This document shows positions 30,102-37,740 of a DNA stretch of 37,740 nucleotides, piece after piece. Positions within the stretch are counted from its first letter, which is position 1, and the number at the start of each line of letters is the position of its first letter. The notes beneath the pieces were generated by a model, which saw only the letters and a program-made list of their open reading frames with translations, did no database searches and was not told where the DNA came from. A program made the position numbers and the translations under genes. Source of the stretch: Hellea sp. (lineage in GTDB: Bacteria > Pseudomonadota > Alphaproteobacteria > Caulobacterales > Maricaulaceae); assembly GCA_020629875.1 (NCBI GenBank), contig JAHDCL010000019.1, forward strand, positions 1 through 37,740, given 5' to 3'.

Positions 30102-30674
30102 TTATTCGCCAGAGCCGTAGGACTCTTTCTTATCTTTCATCGCATCACCGGCTTTTTCGACAGCGTCGCCAGCGTCTTTTGCCATATCGCCCGCTTTATC
30201 AGCAGCGGCGCCTGCGGCGTCTTTTGCCCCTTCGGCAACATCACCAGCTTTATCCATAGTTGCCGCGCCTGCATCTTTAACAGCAGTACCGGCATCTTTA
30301 GCCATATTCCCTGCCTTATCAGCAGCGGCGCCTGCGGCGTCTTTTGCGCCTTCGGCGACGTCGGCAGCTTTATCGACTGTGGCCGCGCCTGCATCTTTAA
30401 CAGCAGTACCGGCATCTTTAGCCATATTCCCTGCCTTATCAGCAGCGGCGCCTGCGGCGTCTTTTGCACCTTCGGCAACATCACCGGCTTTATCCATAGT
30501 GGCTTCGCCCGCGTCTTTCACGGCTTCGCCAGCATCTTTAGCCATATCGCCAGCTTTGTCAGCGGCGGAGACAGTCGCGTCTTTCGCTTTTTGTGCAGCG
30601 TCTTCGGCTTTTGAACAGGCTGTAAAGGTTAAGGCTGTTGCGGCAAGCATGGCCGCTAATAGTTGTTTGTTCAT
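30102..30674 (-). CDS. Ala/Lys/Asp-rich repeat lipoprotein (LEA-like)
   Basis: 190 residues. The lipoprotein signal ends in FTAC (Cys20) followed by SKAED. The mature region consists of repeats such as DKAGDMAKDAGEAVKDAG and DVAEGAKDAAGAAADKAGN, with a 40-residue unit about three times plus degenerate ends. Eleven-residue A-x-x-K-A-x-D-A-like steps give a long amphipathic helix, as in late-embryogenesis-abundant-type and apolipoprotein-like proteins that protect membranes or proteins on drying or stress. The tail is KDKKESYGSGE. The ribosome site GGGAGAAG precedes the start. A terminator follows. The opposite strand has a long open frame that is only an artefact of the repeat. Function is inferred from composition. 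Confidence 0.8.
   Translation of the reverse strand: MNKQLLAAMLAATALTFTACSKAEDAAQKAKDATVSAADKAGDMAKDAGEAVKDAGEATMDKAGDVAEGAKDAAGAAADKAGNMAKDAGTAVKDAGAATVDKAADVAEGAKDAAGAAADKAGNMAKDAGTAVKDAGAATMDKAGDVAEGAKDAAGAAADKAGDMAKDAGDAVEKAGDAMKDKKESYGSGE
30181..30540. repeat. Three 120-base tandem repeats inside the repeat-lipoprotein gene
   Basis: The sequence recurs with an exact 120-base period (for example GCCATATTCCCTGCCTTATC begins at both 30301 and 30421), coding for 40 residues per unit. The copies at 30301 and 30421 are nearly identical; the 30181 copy is more diverged. The near-identity suggests recent duplication or gene conversion, and the number of units could vary between strains. Confidence 0.85.
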
Positions 30675-30774
30675 GTTACTTCTCCCGATTAACGAATTCT
30701 TAGTATGTTTGAATTGTGGCGGGATATTGACGTTAAAAGGCCATTTGTAAAGGTTTAATGACAGATTTGTAACC

Positions 30775-32052
30775 CTATCTCTGGGCCATTAACTGGGCAA
30801 ATAAGGTCTGTTCCATGTAGCCATCGGCGGGAAAACCGCGTGATTTTTGCCAGGCGCGTATACCCTTACGTGTGCCCGAACCGACGACGCCATCAACGCC
30901 GCCTACATTAAATCCTAGCTGGTTCAGCTTTCGCTGCATTGCCTTTTTATTCTCAAATGAAAGCGGTTTATCAGAACGCGGCCAATCGGTTGAGATGACA
31001 GATTTTCCGCGTAAGGCTTCGGCCAAAACTGTGATGCCCATAGCATAGCTTGTTGAGTTATTGTATTTTTTGATAACGTCGAAGTTTTTGAAGGTTAGTA
31101 ATTTCGGCCCGCGATGTCCGCCCGGGGCAATGAGTTTCGCCTCAAGAAACCCAGCATCAGTTGACCAGCGTTGTCCGCCAATGGGGCGCACGCCAAGGGC
31201 TGTCCACTCATTTACCGACTTTTTGCTGCCCTCAATAAGGCTGTAATCAAATCCGCTGTCCACGGCGACTTCTGCCATCACTGGCTCGCCCCAGCGCCAA
31301 CCATGACGGGCGAGGTAATGCGCGGCCGAGCCCAGTGCATCCGCTTCATTCGTCCAAAGATCTTTATTTCCGTCCCGGTCAAAGTCTACGGCATAGTCTC
31401 GAAAAGTAGCCGGAATAAATTGCGTCATGCCCATGGCACCAGCCCAGGAACTAATCAGTTGATCCTGACGCACGGCCCCGCTTTGGAGCAGGTCGAGCAA
31501 GGCATATAATTGATTTTCACCAAATTTGGTGCGGCGTCCTTCAAAAGCAAATGTCGCTAGGGCGTTGACGGGATAATAATCACCCATGATTTTCCCATAG
31601 GCTGTCTCAAGCCCCCAGATAGATGTGAGGATGTGACGGGGAACTTTATAACGGGCTTCAATGGCATCAAAGGTTGCGCTGTTCTCAGCGAGCTTACTAC
31701 GTCCGCCATTCAGGCGCGAAGCATTCGCGGCATTATCGACATACGACCAGATAGGTTTAGAAAATTCTGGTTGGGTTTTGTCGCGTTCAAGAGCACGCTC
31801 TTCTATTTTGGCCGGCAGTATAAGGCGCTCAACCATGGCCTTATCATAGCCTTTCATAGCGGCCCGCGCTATAAATTCGGATTTCCAAATATTAAATCGC
31901 TCTTGCTGCGTTAGAGCTGCCCGAGCATAACTGGGCGCGGGTGCGCTCTGGCTCGGCTCACTCGCAGAGGCCTTGGCTTCGGGCGTTGCCGCGCAAGCCG
32001 GCAGAGCCAGAAGGGATAAGGTAAGAAGGGGAGCAAGAGAACGTGACCACAT
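30775..32052 (-). CDS. Lytic murein transglycosylase, MltB type, with C-terminal peptidoglycan-binding domain
   Basis: 425 residues. The lipoprotein signal ends LPAC (Cys19). The catalytic domain (about 50-340) has ILTSIWGLETAYG with the catalytic glutamate, YALLDLLQSG, SWAGAMGMTQFIPATF, FDRDGNKDLW and SAAHYLARHGWRWG, all typical of MltB. A peptidoglycan-binding domain follows (about 362-423) with AMQRKLNQLGFNVGGVDGVVGSGTRKGIRAWQK. The enzyme cleaves between MurNAc and GlcNAc, forming 1,6-anhydromuramic ends, on the inner face of the outer membrane. It has its own promoter region upstream, divergent from an acyltransferase gene. Confidence 0.92.
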   Translation of the reverse strand: MWSRSLAPLLTLSLLALPACAATPEAKASASEPSQSAPAPSYARAALTQQERFNIWKSEFIARAAMKGYDKAMVERLILPAKIEERALERDKTQPEFSKPIWSYVDNAANASRLNGGRSKLAENSATFDAIEARYKVPRHILTSIWGLETAYGKIMGDYYPVNALATFAFEGRRTKFGENQLYALLDLLQSGAVRQDQLISSWAGAMGMTQFIPATFRDYAVDFDRDGNKDLWTNEADALGSAAHYLARHGWRWGEPVMAEVAVDSGFDYSLIEGSKKSVNEWTALGVRPIGGQRWSTDAGFLEAKLIAPGGHRGPKLLTFKNFDVIKKYNNSTSYAMGITVLAEALRGKSVISTDWPRSDKPLSFENKKAMQRKLNQLGFNVGGVDGVVGSGTRKGIRAWQKSRGFPADGYMEQTLFAQLMAQR

Positions 32053-32186
32053 GAGCGTTTGCTAACAAAATTTGTAGAATCTGCCTAGTGAAGATTGCAG
32101 GAGAAATAGAAATTTACCATTGCTTGTGTCTCCGAAGAGCGCAGGCTAGATACCCCGTTTAACAGTCAATTCAATTGTGAAATTTC

Positions 32187-33281
32187 GTGAGTATCTCGAC
32201 CACATCAAAGCTAAATACAATCCAAGCCTTGCGAGGGATCGCCGCTTTGGGAGTCGCGCTTCTTCATATGTCCGGCCTTCAAGCTCTGGAAGGATTAAGG
32301 CAGACGACGGGTATTTTCGCCTATGGGTGGGTCGGCGTCGATTTGTTTTTCATTATTTCCGGTTTCATTATGGTCTGGGTGACCAGAAATACAGATGCAA
32401 GCCTAAAGACAACCATGAGCTTTTTAGCGATACGCGCAGCGCGCATATTCCCGCTTTGGTGGGTTTGTGTATCTTTCATGGCGTTATTTTTCTTAATCAT
32501 TCACGGCTCGCCGGCTAGTCTGGACATCATACCGAAAGACCAAGCATGGGGGTATTTTGCACGTTCATTCTTATTAGTCCCTCAGGAACGGGCTCCGTTA
32601 CTGGATGTTGGCTGGACGCTAATCCATGAGCTGTTTTTCTATCTCACCTTTGCGTTAATAATAGTCCTTGGGCTCCGAAAAAAATTGCTGTGGGGGCTCG
32701 CCATTTGGGGCGTTGTAACGATAGCTGGAATTTTCCTGAATTTCGGAGACATCAATCCTGCCCTCAAAGTAATTTTTAGTCCCCTGAGTTTCCTCTTCAT
32801 GGCTGGGGCTCTTATCGGCATGTTGCAGCGGTTTGAACGAGGGAAGGGTTTTGCATGGCCTGCTTTGGGCTTGAGTGTACTGATTATCCTTTTTATGATT
32901 ATTTCCGGTGTTTTGGATAAACACTTTCGGGTCGCGCAGCTTGTGCTGCCATTGTCCTTGTTGTTGTGGTCGGTTGTTTCTCTGGAGCAATTAGGAAAGC
33001 TAAAAGTACAGCCTGTCCTCATTTGGCTCGGAACAATTTCCTACGCATTATACTTAACTCATCCACTTGTTATCGCCGCTTGGCGCGTTATCGGGCCTTT
33101 CTATCAAGATGGTTTTCTGAGTTCTATAAACGCTAAGATTCCAGAGGCTGTTTTACTTTGTGTTGATATGTTAGCATTGATAACGGCGTTCCTTTTGACA
33201 GCGGCTATTTTCCATAGATGCATTGAGAAACCGGCGCTGCGTTTTGCTCGAAATAAAATCCCGGCTTATAGGCCTAGCTAA
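32187..33281 (+). CDS. Acyltransferase family 3 membrane protein
   Basis: 364 residues, starting at GTG (32187); the N-terminus SKLNTIQALRGIAALGVALLHMSG fits the family (RG and the catalytic-region histidine), but the ribosome site is weak and the start is not certain. About ten hydrophobic spans follow, including YGWVGVDLFFIISGFIMVW and RIFPLWWV. Acyltransferase-3 proteins O-acylate polysaccharides or lipids, using cytoplasmic acyl-CoA at the inner membrane. The related gene at 33305-35173 ends 23 bases away in the opposite orientation. Substrate unknown. Confidence 0.88.
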   Translation: MSISTTSKLNTIQALRGIAALGVALLHMSGLQALEGLRQTTGIFAYGWVGVDLFFIISGFIMVWVTRNTDASLKTTMSFLAIRAARIFPLWWVCVSFMALFFLIIHGSPASLDIIPKDQAWGYFARSFLLVPQERAPLLDVGWTLIHELFFYLTFALIIVLGLRKKLLWGLAIWGVVTIAGIFLNFGDINPALKVIFSPLSFLFMAGALIGMLQRFERGKGFAWPALGLSVLIILFMIISGVLDKHFRVAQLVLPLSLLLWSVVSLEQLGKLKVQPVLIWLGTISYALYLTHPLVIAAWRVIGPFYQDGFLSSINAKIPEAVLLCVDMLALITAFLLTAAIFHRCIEKPALRFARNKIPAYRPS

Positions 33282-33304
33282 TCCCGGACGCGGCGTTCCA
33301 AACT

Positions 33305-35173
33305 TTATTCAAAATTAAGGGGAAGTTTGGAAATCACCATTTCTGATGCTTCGACACTCATGTGTGAGTTATCAATGAGGATAGGCCAGCCTTGCGGATC
33401 TCTAAACTGGCAAGTGCCTTCCGGACAGATGATATCCGTCATTGAGATATATGTAATATTTGGGTGTGACCCATATTGTTCTTTTAGAGCTTTATCTTTC
33501 TCAAATTGGTCATTGGAAACCGCCGCCTGAAATCTTTTATCAATCTCTTCATCGCTCGTCGCGCCAACTAATTTTGGATACAAGGTCGGCATATTTGGCT
33601 CCAAATAAGGAATGGGGCCCAGATAATATAATTGGGTTTGCTCGGAGATTTTTTCTAACCTCTTGGCCAGGTTCGGAGGCGTGGGTCTTATATTTCTAGA
33701 GGAAAAGATAACGGCATCAAACCGACCGAAATCTGTTGTATCGACCCAATCTGTAAGATCGTTACACGCTTTTCTTTTCTCGGCATTTCTCTTGGTTAAA
33801 ATGCAGCTATTTACAGCCAAAAGTGAAAATTTTGTCTCTTTGAAGTTTTTACGTAGGCCTGGCAAAAGATGTGCGGCATGGGAGTCGCCGATCACAAGTA
33901 CATTTTTACGGCCCAGAATGTCTTCGGTACAGCTCTCGGCAATGTCAGCGACGTTAAAACGGTAATCTATCCAGCATTTTTCAAGCTCTGTTTTTCCTCT
34001 CCAGTCAATCAACTGCGCATTTCTGTGGGATGAATAGTTTTTAGCCGATGAAAATCTCTGTGGCCAACCCTTACCCCAAATTACTGCGATTGAAATGGTG
34101 ATAAACAAGGCGGTTGAAATCAGCGCGAGGATGTAGGCTGAGCTTTTCGATTTTAGGAACGTCTTCTTACGGATAGGTTGCTCGATGAGGAAATATGAGA
34201 GGGCAGAGAGAAAAATCGTTAGCGCGATTGCAGACAGGTAATGAACAGCCCCTGCGCTAGGAAAAATGAATTTAATGTAGACAAAGATAGGCCAGTGCCA
34301 AAGATACATAGCGTAGCTGATGAGACCAATGGCGCGCGACGGCGGTAAAGAGATGAGTTTCCCTAACCCTTGGCTTTTAGCATGAATAACCATGGCCGTG
34401 CCCAAGGTGGGGGCTAGGGAGCCGAGTCCAGCGTAATCCATTGTCTCGTCTACAATGACTAAGGATATTGCGATAAGGAAAAGACCCAGAGCTGTTAATC
34501 CCTCCCTCAAACCTTTAGAGGTGAGTGTTGGCAGAACTCCGCAGGCGAGTAAGCCGCCTAAAGCAATCTCCCAAAAACGCGCAAAACTATTAAAGAAGCC
34601 GGCTTCACTATTTCCAGAAAACATAAACAAATAGCTCAGTGCAAGCGAACTTATGAATACCACAGCGTAAAAAACGGTGACCCATTTTTCATGAATTTTT
34701 TTGAGCAATAAAATAACTACGGGAAATAACAGATAAAACTGTTCTTCAACCGAGAGCGACCACGTGTGTAATAAGGGTTTATAGTGCGCCGGCACATCAA
34801 AATAATTGACCTCCGAAAGGAATAACCAGTTGGACACGAATCCGCTATAGGCCAAGATGCTTTTGGCTAGGCTCACCATCTGGCCTGCTGACAACCATAT
34901 TAAACCCGCAACCAATGAAAATAGAACGACTGGAATTGCGGGGGGTATGAGACGGCGAATACGGCGTTCATAAAATTCGGGGAAGAAGCTACGAGCTGTA
35001 CCTTCATACCCTAATATAATCTTGGTAATCAGATAACCCGATATAACAAAGAATATATCAACACCCAAAAATCCTCCGGGCAGTAAATCAGCCTTAATAT
35101 GGAAAAATATGACAGACAACACCGCAACCGCGCGAAGCGCATCAATATCGGGTCGGTAGGTAATCTTTGTCAT
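33305..35173 (-). CDS. Acyltransferase family 3 protein fused to a C-terminal SGNH domain (OafA/YrhL-like)
   Basis: 622 residues. The N-terminal acyltransferase-3 domain (about 1-340) has YRPDIDALRAVAVLSVIFFH, GGFLGVDIFFVISGYLIT, FYERRIRRLIPP and LLHTWSLSVEEQFYLLFP. About ten membrane spans are followed by a linker and an SGNH-type hydrolase domain (about 405-620) with the nucleophile block VIGDSHAAHLLPGL and, near the end, DNSHMS with the catalytic histidine. This two-domain plan is used by OafA and OatA-type O-acetyltransferases that move acetyl groups across the membrane to cell-surface polysaccharide or peptidoglycan. The target here is unknown. The gene is more AT-rich than dnaX beside it. 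Confidence 0.92.
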   Translation of the reverse strand: MTKITYRPDIDALRAVAVLSVIFFHIKADLLPGGFLGVDIFFVISGYLITKIILGYEGTARSFFPEFYERRIRRLIPPAIPVVLFSLVAGLIWLSAGQMVSLAKSILAYSGFVSNWLFLSEVNYFDVPAHYKPLLHTWSLSVEEQFYLLFPVVILLLKKIHEKWVTVFYAVVFISSLALSYLFMFSGNSEAGFFNSFARFWEIALGGLLACGVLPTLTSKGLREGLTALGLFLIAISLVIVDETMDYAGLGSLAPTLGTAMVIHAKSQGLGKLISLPPSRAIGLISYAMYLWHWPIFVYIKFIFPSAGAVHYLSAIALTIFLSALSYFLIEQPIRKKTFLKSKSSAYILALISTALFITISIAVIWGKGWPQRFSSAKNYSSHRNAQLIDWRGKTELEKCWIDYRFNVADIAESCTEDILGRKNVLVIGDSHAAHLLPGLRKNFKETKFSLLAVNSCILTKRNAEKRKACNDLTDWVDTTDFGRFDAVIFSSRNIRPTPPNLAKRLEKISEQTQLYYLGPIPYLEPNMPTLYPKLVGATSDEEIDKRFQAAVSNDQFEKDKALKEQYGSHPNITYISMTDIICPEGTCQFRDPQGWPILIDNSHMSVEASEMVISKLPLNFE

Positions 35174-35305
35174 GAAATGAATCCAATTTCTCGTCTGGTA
35201 TTCTGTTCATTATGTCTTCGCAAGACTAATCGGAGTTTACATCCCCTGTGGAACAACACGGTCTCAGCCCTTCCCCCTGCATAGAATCGTGCCTATAAGG
35301 GCAGC

Positions 35306-37051
35306 ATGAGTGACGAGTCTAAAGGTCAGAATTATCAGGTTTTAGCGCGGAAATACCGGCCGACGACCTTTGAGGATATGATTGGCCAAGAGGCCATGGT
35401 CACAACCTTGCAAAATGCTTTCAAGGCTGGCCGTGTGGCCCATGCCTTTATGCTCACAGGGGTGCGCGGTATTGGCAAAACGACGACGGCGCGACTTTTG
35501 GCAAGGGCGCTTAATTATGAGAGCGACACGGTCAAAGGGCCATCTGTTGAACTTGGTACGCCCGGAAATCATTGCGAGTTGATTATGGCGTCTGGCCATA
35601 TGGACGTTCTCGAAATGGATGCGGCCTCGCGCACAGGCGTAGAGAATATGCGCGAAATGCTGGACGGGGTCCGCTATGCGCCCGCGACGGCCCGCTATAA
35701 GGTCTATATTATCGATGAGGTGCATATGCTCTCGGCGGGCGCGTTTAATGCGCTTTTGAAAACCCTCGAAGAGCCGCCAGATCATGCAAAATTCATTTTT
35801 GCGACTACTGAAATTCGTAAAGTTCCGATTACGGTTCTCTCGCGCTGTCAGCGTTTTGATTTGCGCCGCGTCGAGGCCGATGCGCTGCAAGCTCACCTGT
35901 CTAAAATTTGCAAGAATGAAGGCGCAAATGTTTCCGATGAGGGGCTGGCCCTTATTGCGCGCGCCGCAGAAGGATCTGTTCGTGACAGCCTCTCACTTCT
36001 CGATCAAGCCATTGTCCAAGCCGGGCTCGACGGAGCGGCTGTCTCGGGTGAACAGGTCCGCACCATGCTCGGCCTGGCCGACCGCGTGCGTATTCTTGAT
36101 CTCTTTGCTTTGGCGGCGACAGGGGACGGGAAGGGCGCCTTAACTGAAATGCGCAGTCAATATGATGATGGCGCGGACCCTGCCATTGTCATGCGCGATA
36201 TGCTCGATATTTGTCACGAGGTTAGCCGCGCGAAGACATTGGGTCCCGAGGCCGCATTTGACGCCGCGCCCGACCAGATTGCGCGCCTCCAAGAGCTCGC
36301 GGAGAAACTGTCGCTTGGTCAATTAACGCGCATTTGGCAAATGCTGCTAAAGGCCCATACCGAAGTGCGTATGGCCCCTGCGCCCCTGGCAGCCGCAGAA
36401 ATGGCGCTGCTAAAGCTTTCTGTGGCGGGCCAAATGCCGCCGCCTGAACTAGCCGCGCAAATTATAGAACAAATGAAAGCAGGAGGCATAACGCCGCCTG
36501 TGGTTTCGTCTTCTCCCTCGCCGCCATCAATGCCTGCGCCGACACCTCCGTCAGGGTCTGCCATGGCCTCAGCGGGGGGAGGGATGTCGTCTGCGCCGGC
36601 CCCGCTCTCAGCGCCGCAAGCCGCGCCCACGCCGAATTCGACGGTTATGCTGAATTCGCTAGAGGATCTGGTCAAGGCTATCCCAAATGCGCAGATCGGG
36701 TTGAAGTCCGATATTAAGCGTTATGTAAGGCCTATTCGGTTTAAGCCCGGCGCCATAACCTTTCAGCCCGCGGAAGGCGCGCCTGTCTCTTTGCCGGGGA
36801 AAATTGTGTCGGCGATTAAAGACCTCACAGGGGAGCTTTGGATTGTATCGCCAGAGACCAGCGGCGGCGGCGCGACTCTGAACGAGATAAAGAAAAATGC
36901 CCGGGCCGAGCAAGATGCCAAGGACCGCGCTCATCCGGCCTTTAATCATCCGCTGCTCGCCAATGCGCGGCTCATTGAAATTCGGGATACAAAACCTACA
37001 TCAGTAGAAAGTAACGTCATTGACGGAAATTTCGGGGACGTCCCAGAATAA
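35306..37051 (+). CDS. dnaX: DNA polymerase III subunit gamma/tau
   Basis: 581 residues. The clamp-loader ATPase has Walker A GVRGIGKTT, IIDEVHML (Walker B), the sensor FATTEIRKVP and the SRC motif LSRCQRFDLRR. Domain III follows to about 370, then a Pro/Ala/Ser-rich linker (about 395-450) and a C-terminal tau region. In the usual zinc-binding insertion between Walker A and DAASRTGV, only one cysteine is seen (GNHCELI), so the metal module seems degenerate. The start at 35306 has AAGGG upstream. ybaB follows after 6 bases, a conserved pair. I saw no clear A6G slippery site for gamma production. Confidence 0.95.
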   Translation: MSDESKGQNYQVLARKYRPTTFEDMIGQEAMVTTLQNAFKAGRVAHAFMLTGVRGIGKTTTARLLARALNYESDTVKGPSVELGTPGNHCELIMASGHMDVLEMDAASRTGVENMREMLDGVRYAPATARYKVYIIDEVHMLSAGAFNALLKTLEEPPDHAKFIFATTEIRKVPITVLSRCQRFDLRRVEADALQAHLSKICKNEGANVSDEGLALIARAAEGSVRDSLSLLDQAIVQAGLDGAAVSGEQVRTMLGLADRVRILDLFALAATGDGKGALTEMRSQYDDGADPAIVMRDMLDICHEVSRAKTLGPEAAFDAAPDQIARLQELAEKLSLGQLTRIWQMLLKAHTEVRMAPAPLAAAEMALLKLSVAGQMPPPELAAQIIEQMKAGGITPPVVSSSPSPPSMPAPTPPSGSAMASAGGGMSSAPAPLSAPQAAPTPNSTVMLNSLEDLVKAIPNAQIGLKSDIKRYVRPIRFKPGAITFQPAEGAPVSLPGKIVSAIKDLTGELWIVSPETSGGGATLNEIKKNARAEQDAKDRAHPAFNHPLLANARLIEIRDTKPTSVESNVIDGNFGDVPE

Positions 37052-37057
37052 GGATAA

Positions 37058-37393
37058 GTGATGAAAGATCTTATGGGCCTGATGAAACAGGCAAAGCAAA
37101 TGCAAGAAAAAATGAAAGTGGCCCAAGCGCAGGTCGCCGACATTATCGTGGAGGGCCGCTCAGGCGGAGGCCTCGTAACGGTGGAGCTCGCAGGCGGGGG
37201 CAATATGAAATCCCTAAAAATAGACCCTTCTCTTTTCGGCTCCGCTGAACAAGACGACATGGAAATGGCCGAAGATCTCATCGTCGCCGCCTATCAAGAC
37301 GCCAAAGTCAAACTCGACGAAGCGCAAGCCAAAACGATGAAAGACGCCATGGGAGATATTCCGCTACCGCCCGGGATGAACCTACCGTTTTAA
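37058..37393 (+). CDS. ybaB: YbaB/EbfC nucleoid-associated protein
   Basis: 111 residues, family length. The N-terminal helix KDLMGLMKQAKQMQEKMKVAQAQVAD is followed by GRSGGGLVTVELAGGGNMKSLKID, the DNA-binding beta hairpin, and a C-terminal helix ending GDIPLPPGMNLPF, which is characteristic. EbfC/YbaB proteins bind DNA as dimers and influence nucleoid structure and expression. The gene starts 6 bases after dnaX. In many bacteria recR follows; it is not seen here. Confidence 0.95.
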   Translation: MMKDLMGLMKQAKQMQEKMKVAQAQVADIIVEGRSGGGLVTVELAGGGNMKSLKIDPSLFGSAEQDDMEMAEDLIVAAYQDAKVKLDEAQAKTMKDAMGDIPLPPGMNLPF

Positions 37394-37652
37394 TTGCCAA
37401 TAAATAGCGCTATTTCGCTAGTTCGCAGTGCTAACGCCCAAAACAAAGCTCTCAACTCTTAAGTTTTACCTAAGTGTGAAACCCTCTGGTTCGCTTGACA
37501 GTCGAGAATATAAATTCCCAATGTCTTATTTTGGGCGTTTTAGCCTCTGGCCCAAAGACTCGCTCTGAGCGAAGTAAAACCCTCTTCTAACACCCCCTTT
37601 GCACCCCATCTCTTTTCCGCTAACATTCCATAAAAATATAAGGGGATAATCT
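37394..37652. other. Intergenic region after ybaB, with inverted repeats
   Basis: About 260 bases with no gene. It contains a perfect palindrome AAATAGCGCTATTT (37402-37415), a long-range inverted repeat GCTAACGCCCAAAA (37430-37443) / TTTTGGGCGTTTTAGC (37529-37544; two-base insertion), and a TTGACA (37495-37500) that lacks a well-spaced -10. The T-rich tract after GGGCG may act in termination, but no standard terminator is clear. Confidence 0.4.
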
Positions 37653-37740
37653 TTGCCATCAGAGATTTTAAAAGCGGAGAGCCTCTCTGCGCAGGCGCAT
37701 AAACGTACACAGCGTGATCTGTTTTGGGCGTTTTTGGATG
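37653..37740 (+). CDS. Start of an unidentified protein gene (runs off the window)
   Basis: A TTG at 37653 follows AAGGGG with a 7-base spacing and opens a frame that stays open to the window end (29 codons): LPSEILKAESLSAQAHK and then RTQRDLFWAFLD. The leading residues are polar and a hydrophobic part may be starting. It does not resemble the start of RecR, the usual third gene of this cluster. The call rests on the ribosome site and the open frame only. Confidence 0.35.
   Translation, partial: MPSEILKAESLSAQAHKRTQRDLFWAFLD

Noticed and set aside
30093-30614. Long plus-strand reading frame opposite the repeat lipoprotein, rich in Ile, Ser, Gly and Phe
   Set aside because: It mirrors the 120-base repeat of the minus-strand gene, which has a signal peptide, ribosome site and terminator. 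The plus frame has none of these.
32177-32518. Plus-strand frame overlapping the start of the acyltransferase gene
   Set aside because: The overlapping frame at 32187-33281 has clear family motifs; this one is basic with no recognisable pattern.
35174-35305. Possible signal recognition particle RNA gene upstream of dnaX
   Set aside because: This RNA is often found beside dnaX in alphaproteobacteria, but the conserved core (GGAAGGAAGCAGCC type) is absent on both strands here.
36880-36905. A-rich stretch in dnaX (AAAGAAAAATG) as a programmed frameshift site
   Set aside because: It is not the A-AAA-AAG type and no stem or early stop in the -1 frame was evident nearby.
1-37740. tRNA, rRNA, CRISPR array, insertion sequence or phage genes
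   Set aside because: By eye I found no cloverleaf with a T-loop GTTCRANNC in a suitable setting, no regularly spaced short repeats, and no transposase, integrase or phage structural protein.

Overview
The window looks like a chromosomal segment of a marine-type alphaproteobacterium, most likely in or near the Hyphomonadaceae/Maricaulales/Caulobacterales. The evidence is a full-length GcrA cell-cycle regulator, the bolA - J-protein - cobS - cobT cluster, a UrcA-family secreted protein, a PspF/PspABC operon and a dnaX-ybaB pair. Base composition is moderate (about half G+C by eye) and fairly even. I saw no tRNA, rRNA, CRISPR, insertion sequence or prophage gene.

Layout. 1-3531: the end of a bacterioferritin gene, two small membrane proteins of unknown role, a lipoprotein and a group II PLP-dependent decarboxylase. 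3659-7549 (minus): cobT, a small zinc-ribbon membrane protein, cobS and a J-domain protein, with bolA diverging from the J-protein gene. 7880-13469: a Tat-exported PhoD-type phosphatase and arginine biosynthesis genes (argF, argD), with a urcA-like gene on the opposite strand between the two arg genes, then an ABC-2 permease. 13470-15177: a structured leader and gcrA, then a CitE-like lyase. 15165-18389: a serine hydrolase, then a three-gene metal operon (outer-membrane-like protein, MerP-like protein, MerT-like protein) divergent from a CsoR-type sensor with a clear operator between them. 18470-21963: a molybdopterin oxidoreductase translationally coupled to a sodium:solute symporter. 21940-28248: a DUF3604 lipoprotein, pspF, and a divergent seven-gene psp operon (two tiny ORFs, pspA, pspB, pspC, a 69-residue ORF, a GIN-domain protein). 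28350-35173: mnmC, a lipoprotein of 40-residue repeats, an MltB-type transglycosylase and two acyltransferases. 35306-37393: dnaX and ybaB, then the start of a further gene.

The most unusual content is in two places. First, the psp locus. Its PspF has lost the sigma54-contacting GAFTGA loop and the Walker B glutamate, no sigma54 promoter is visible, and the operon carries extra small and GIN-domain members plus RNA hairpins before and inside it. This suggests an envelope-stress module that no longer uses the classical PspF/sigma54 switch. Second, the CsoR locus. A MerT/MerP-like pair is joined to an outer-membrane-like protein under a sensor with the Cu(I)-type Tyr-Cys-His-Cys residues, and no mercuric reductase is present. 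The gcrA and urcA leaders also contain clusters of hairpins that coding genes do not explain.
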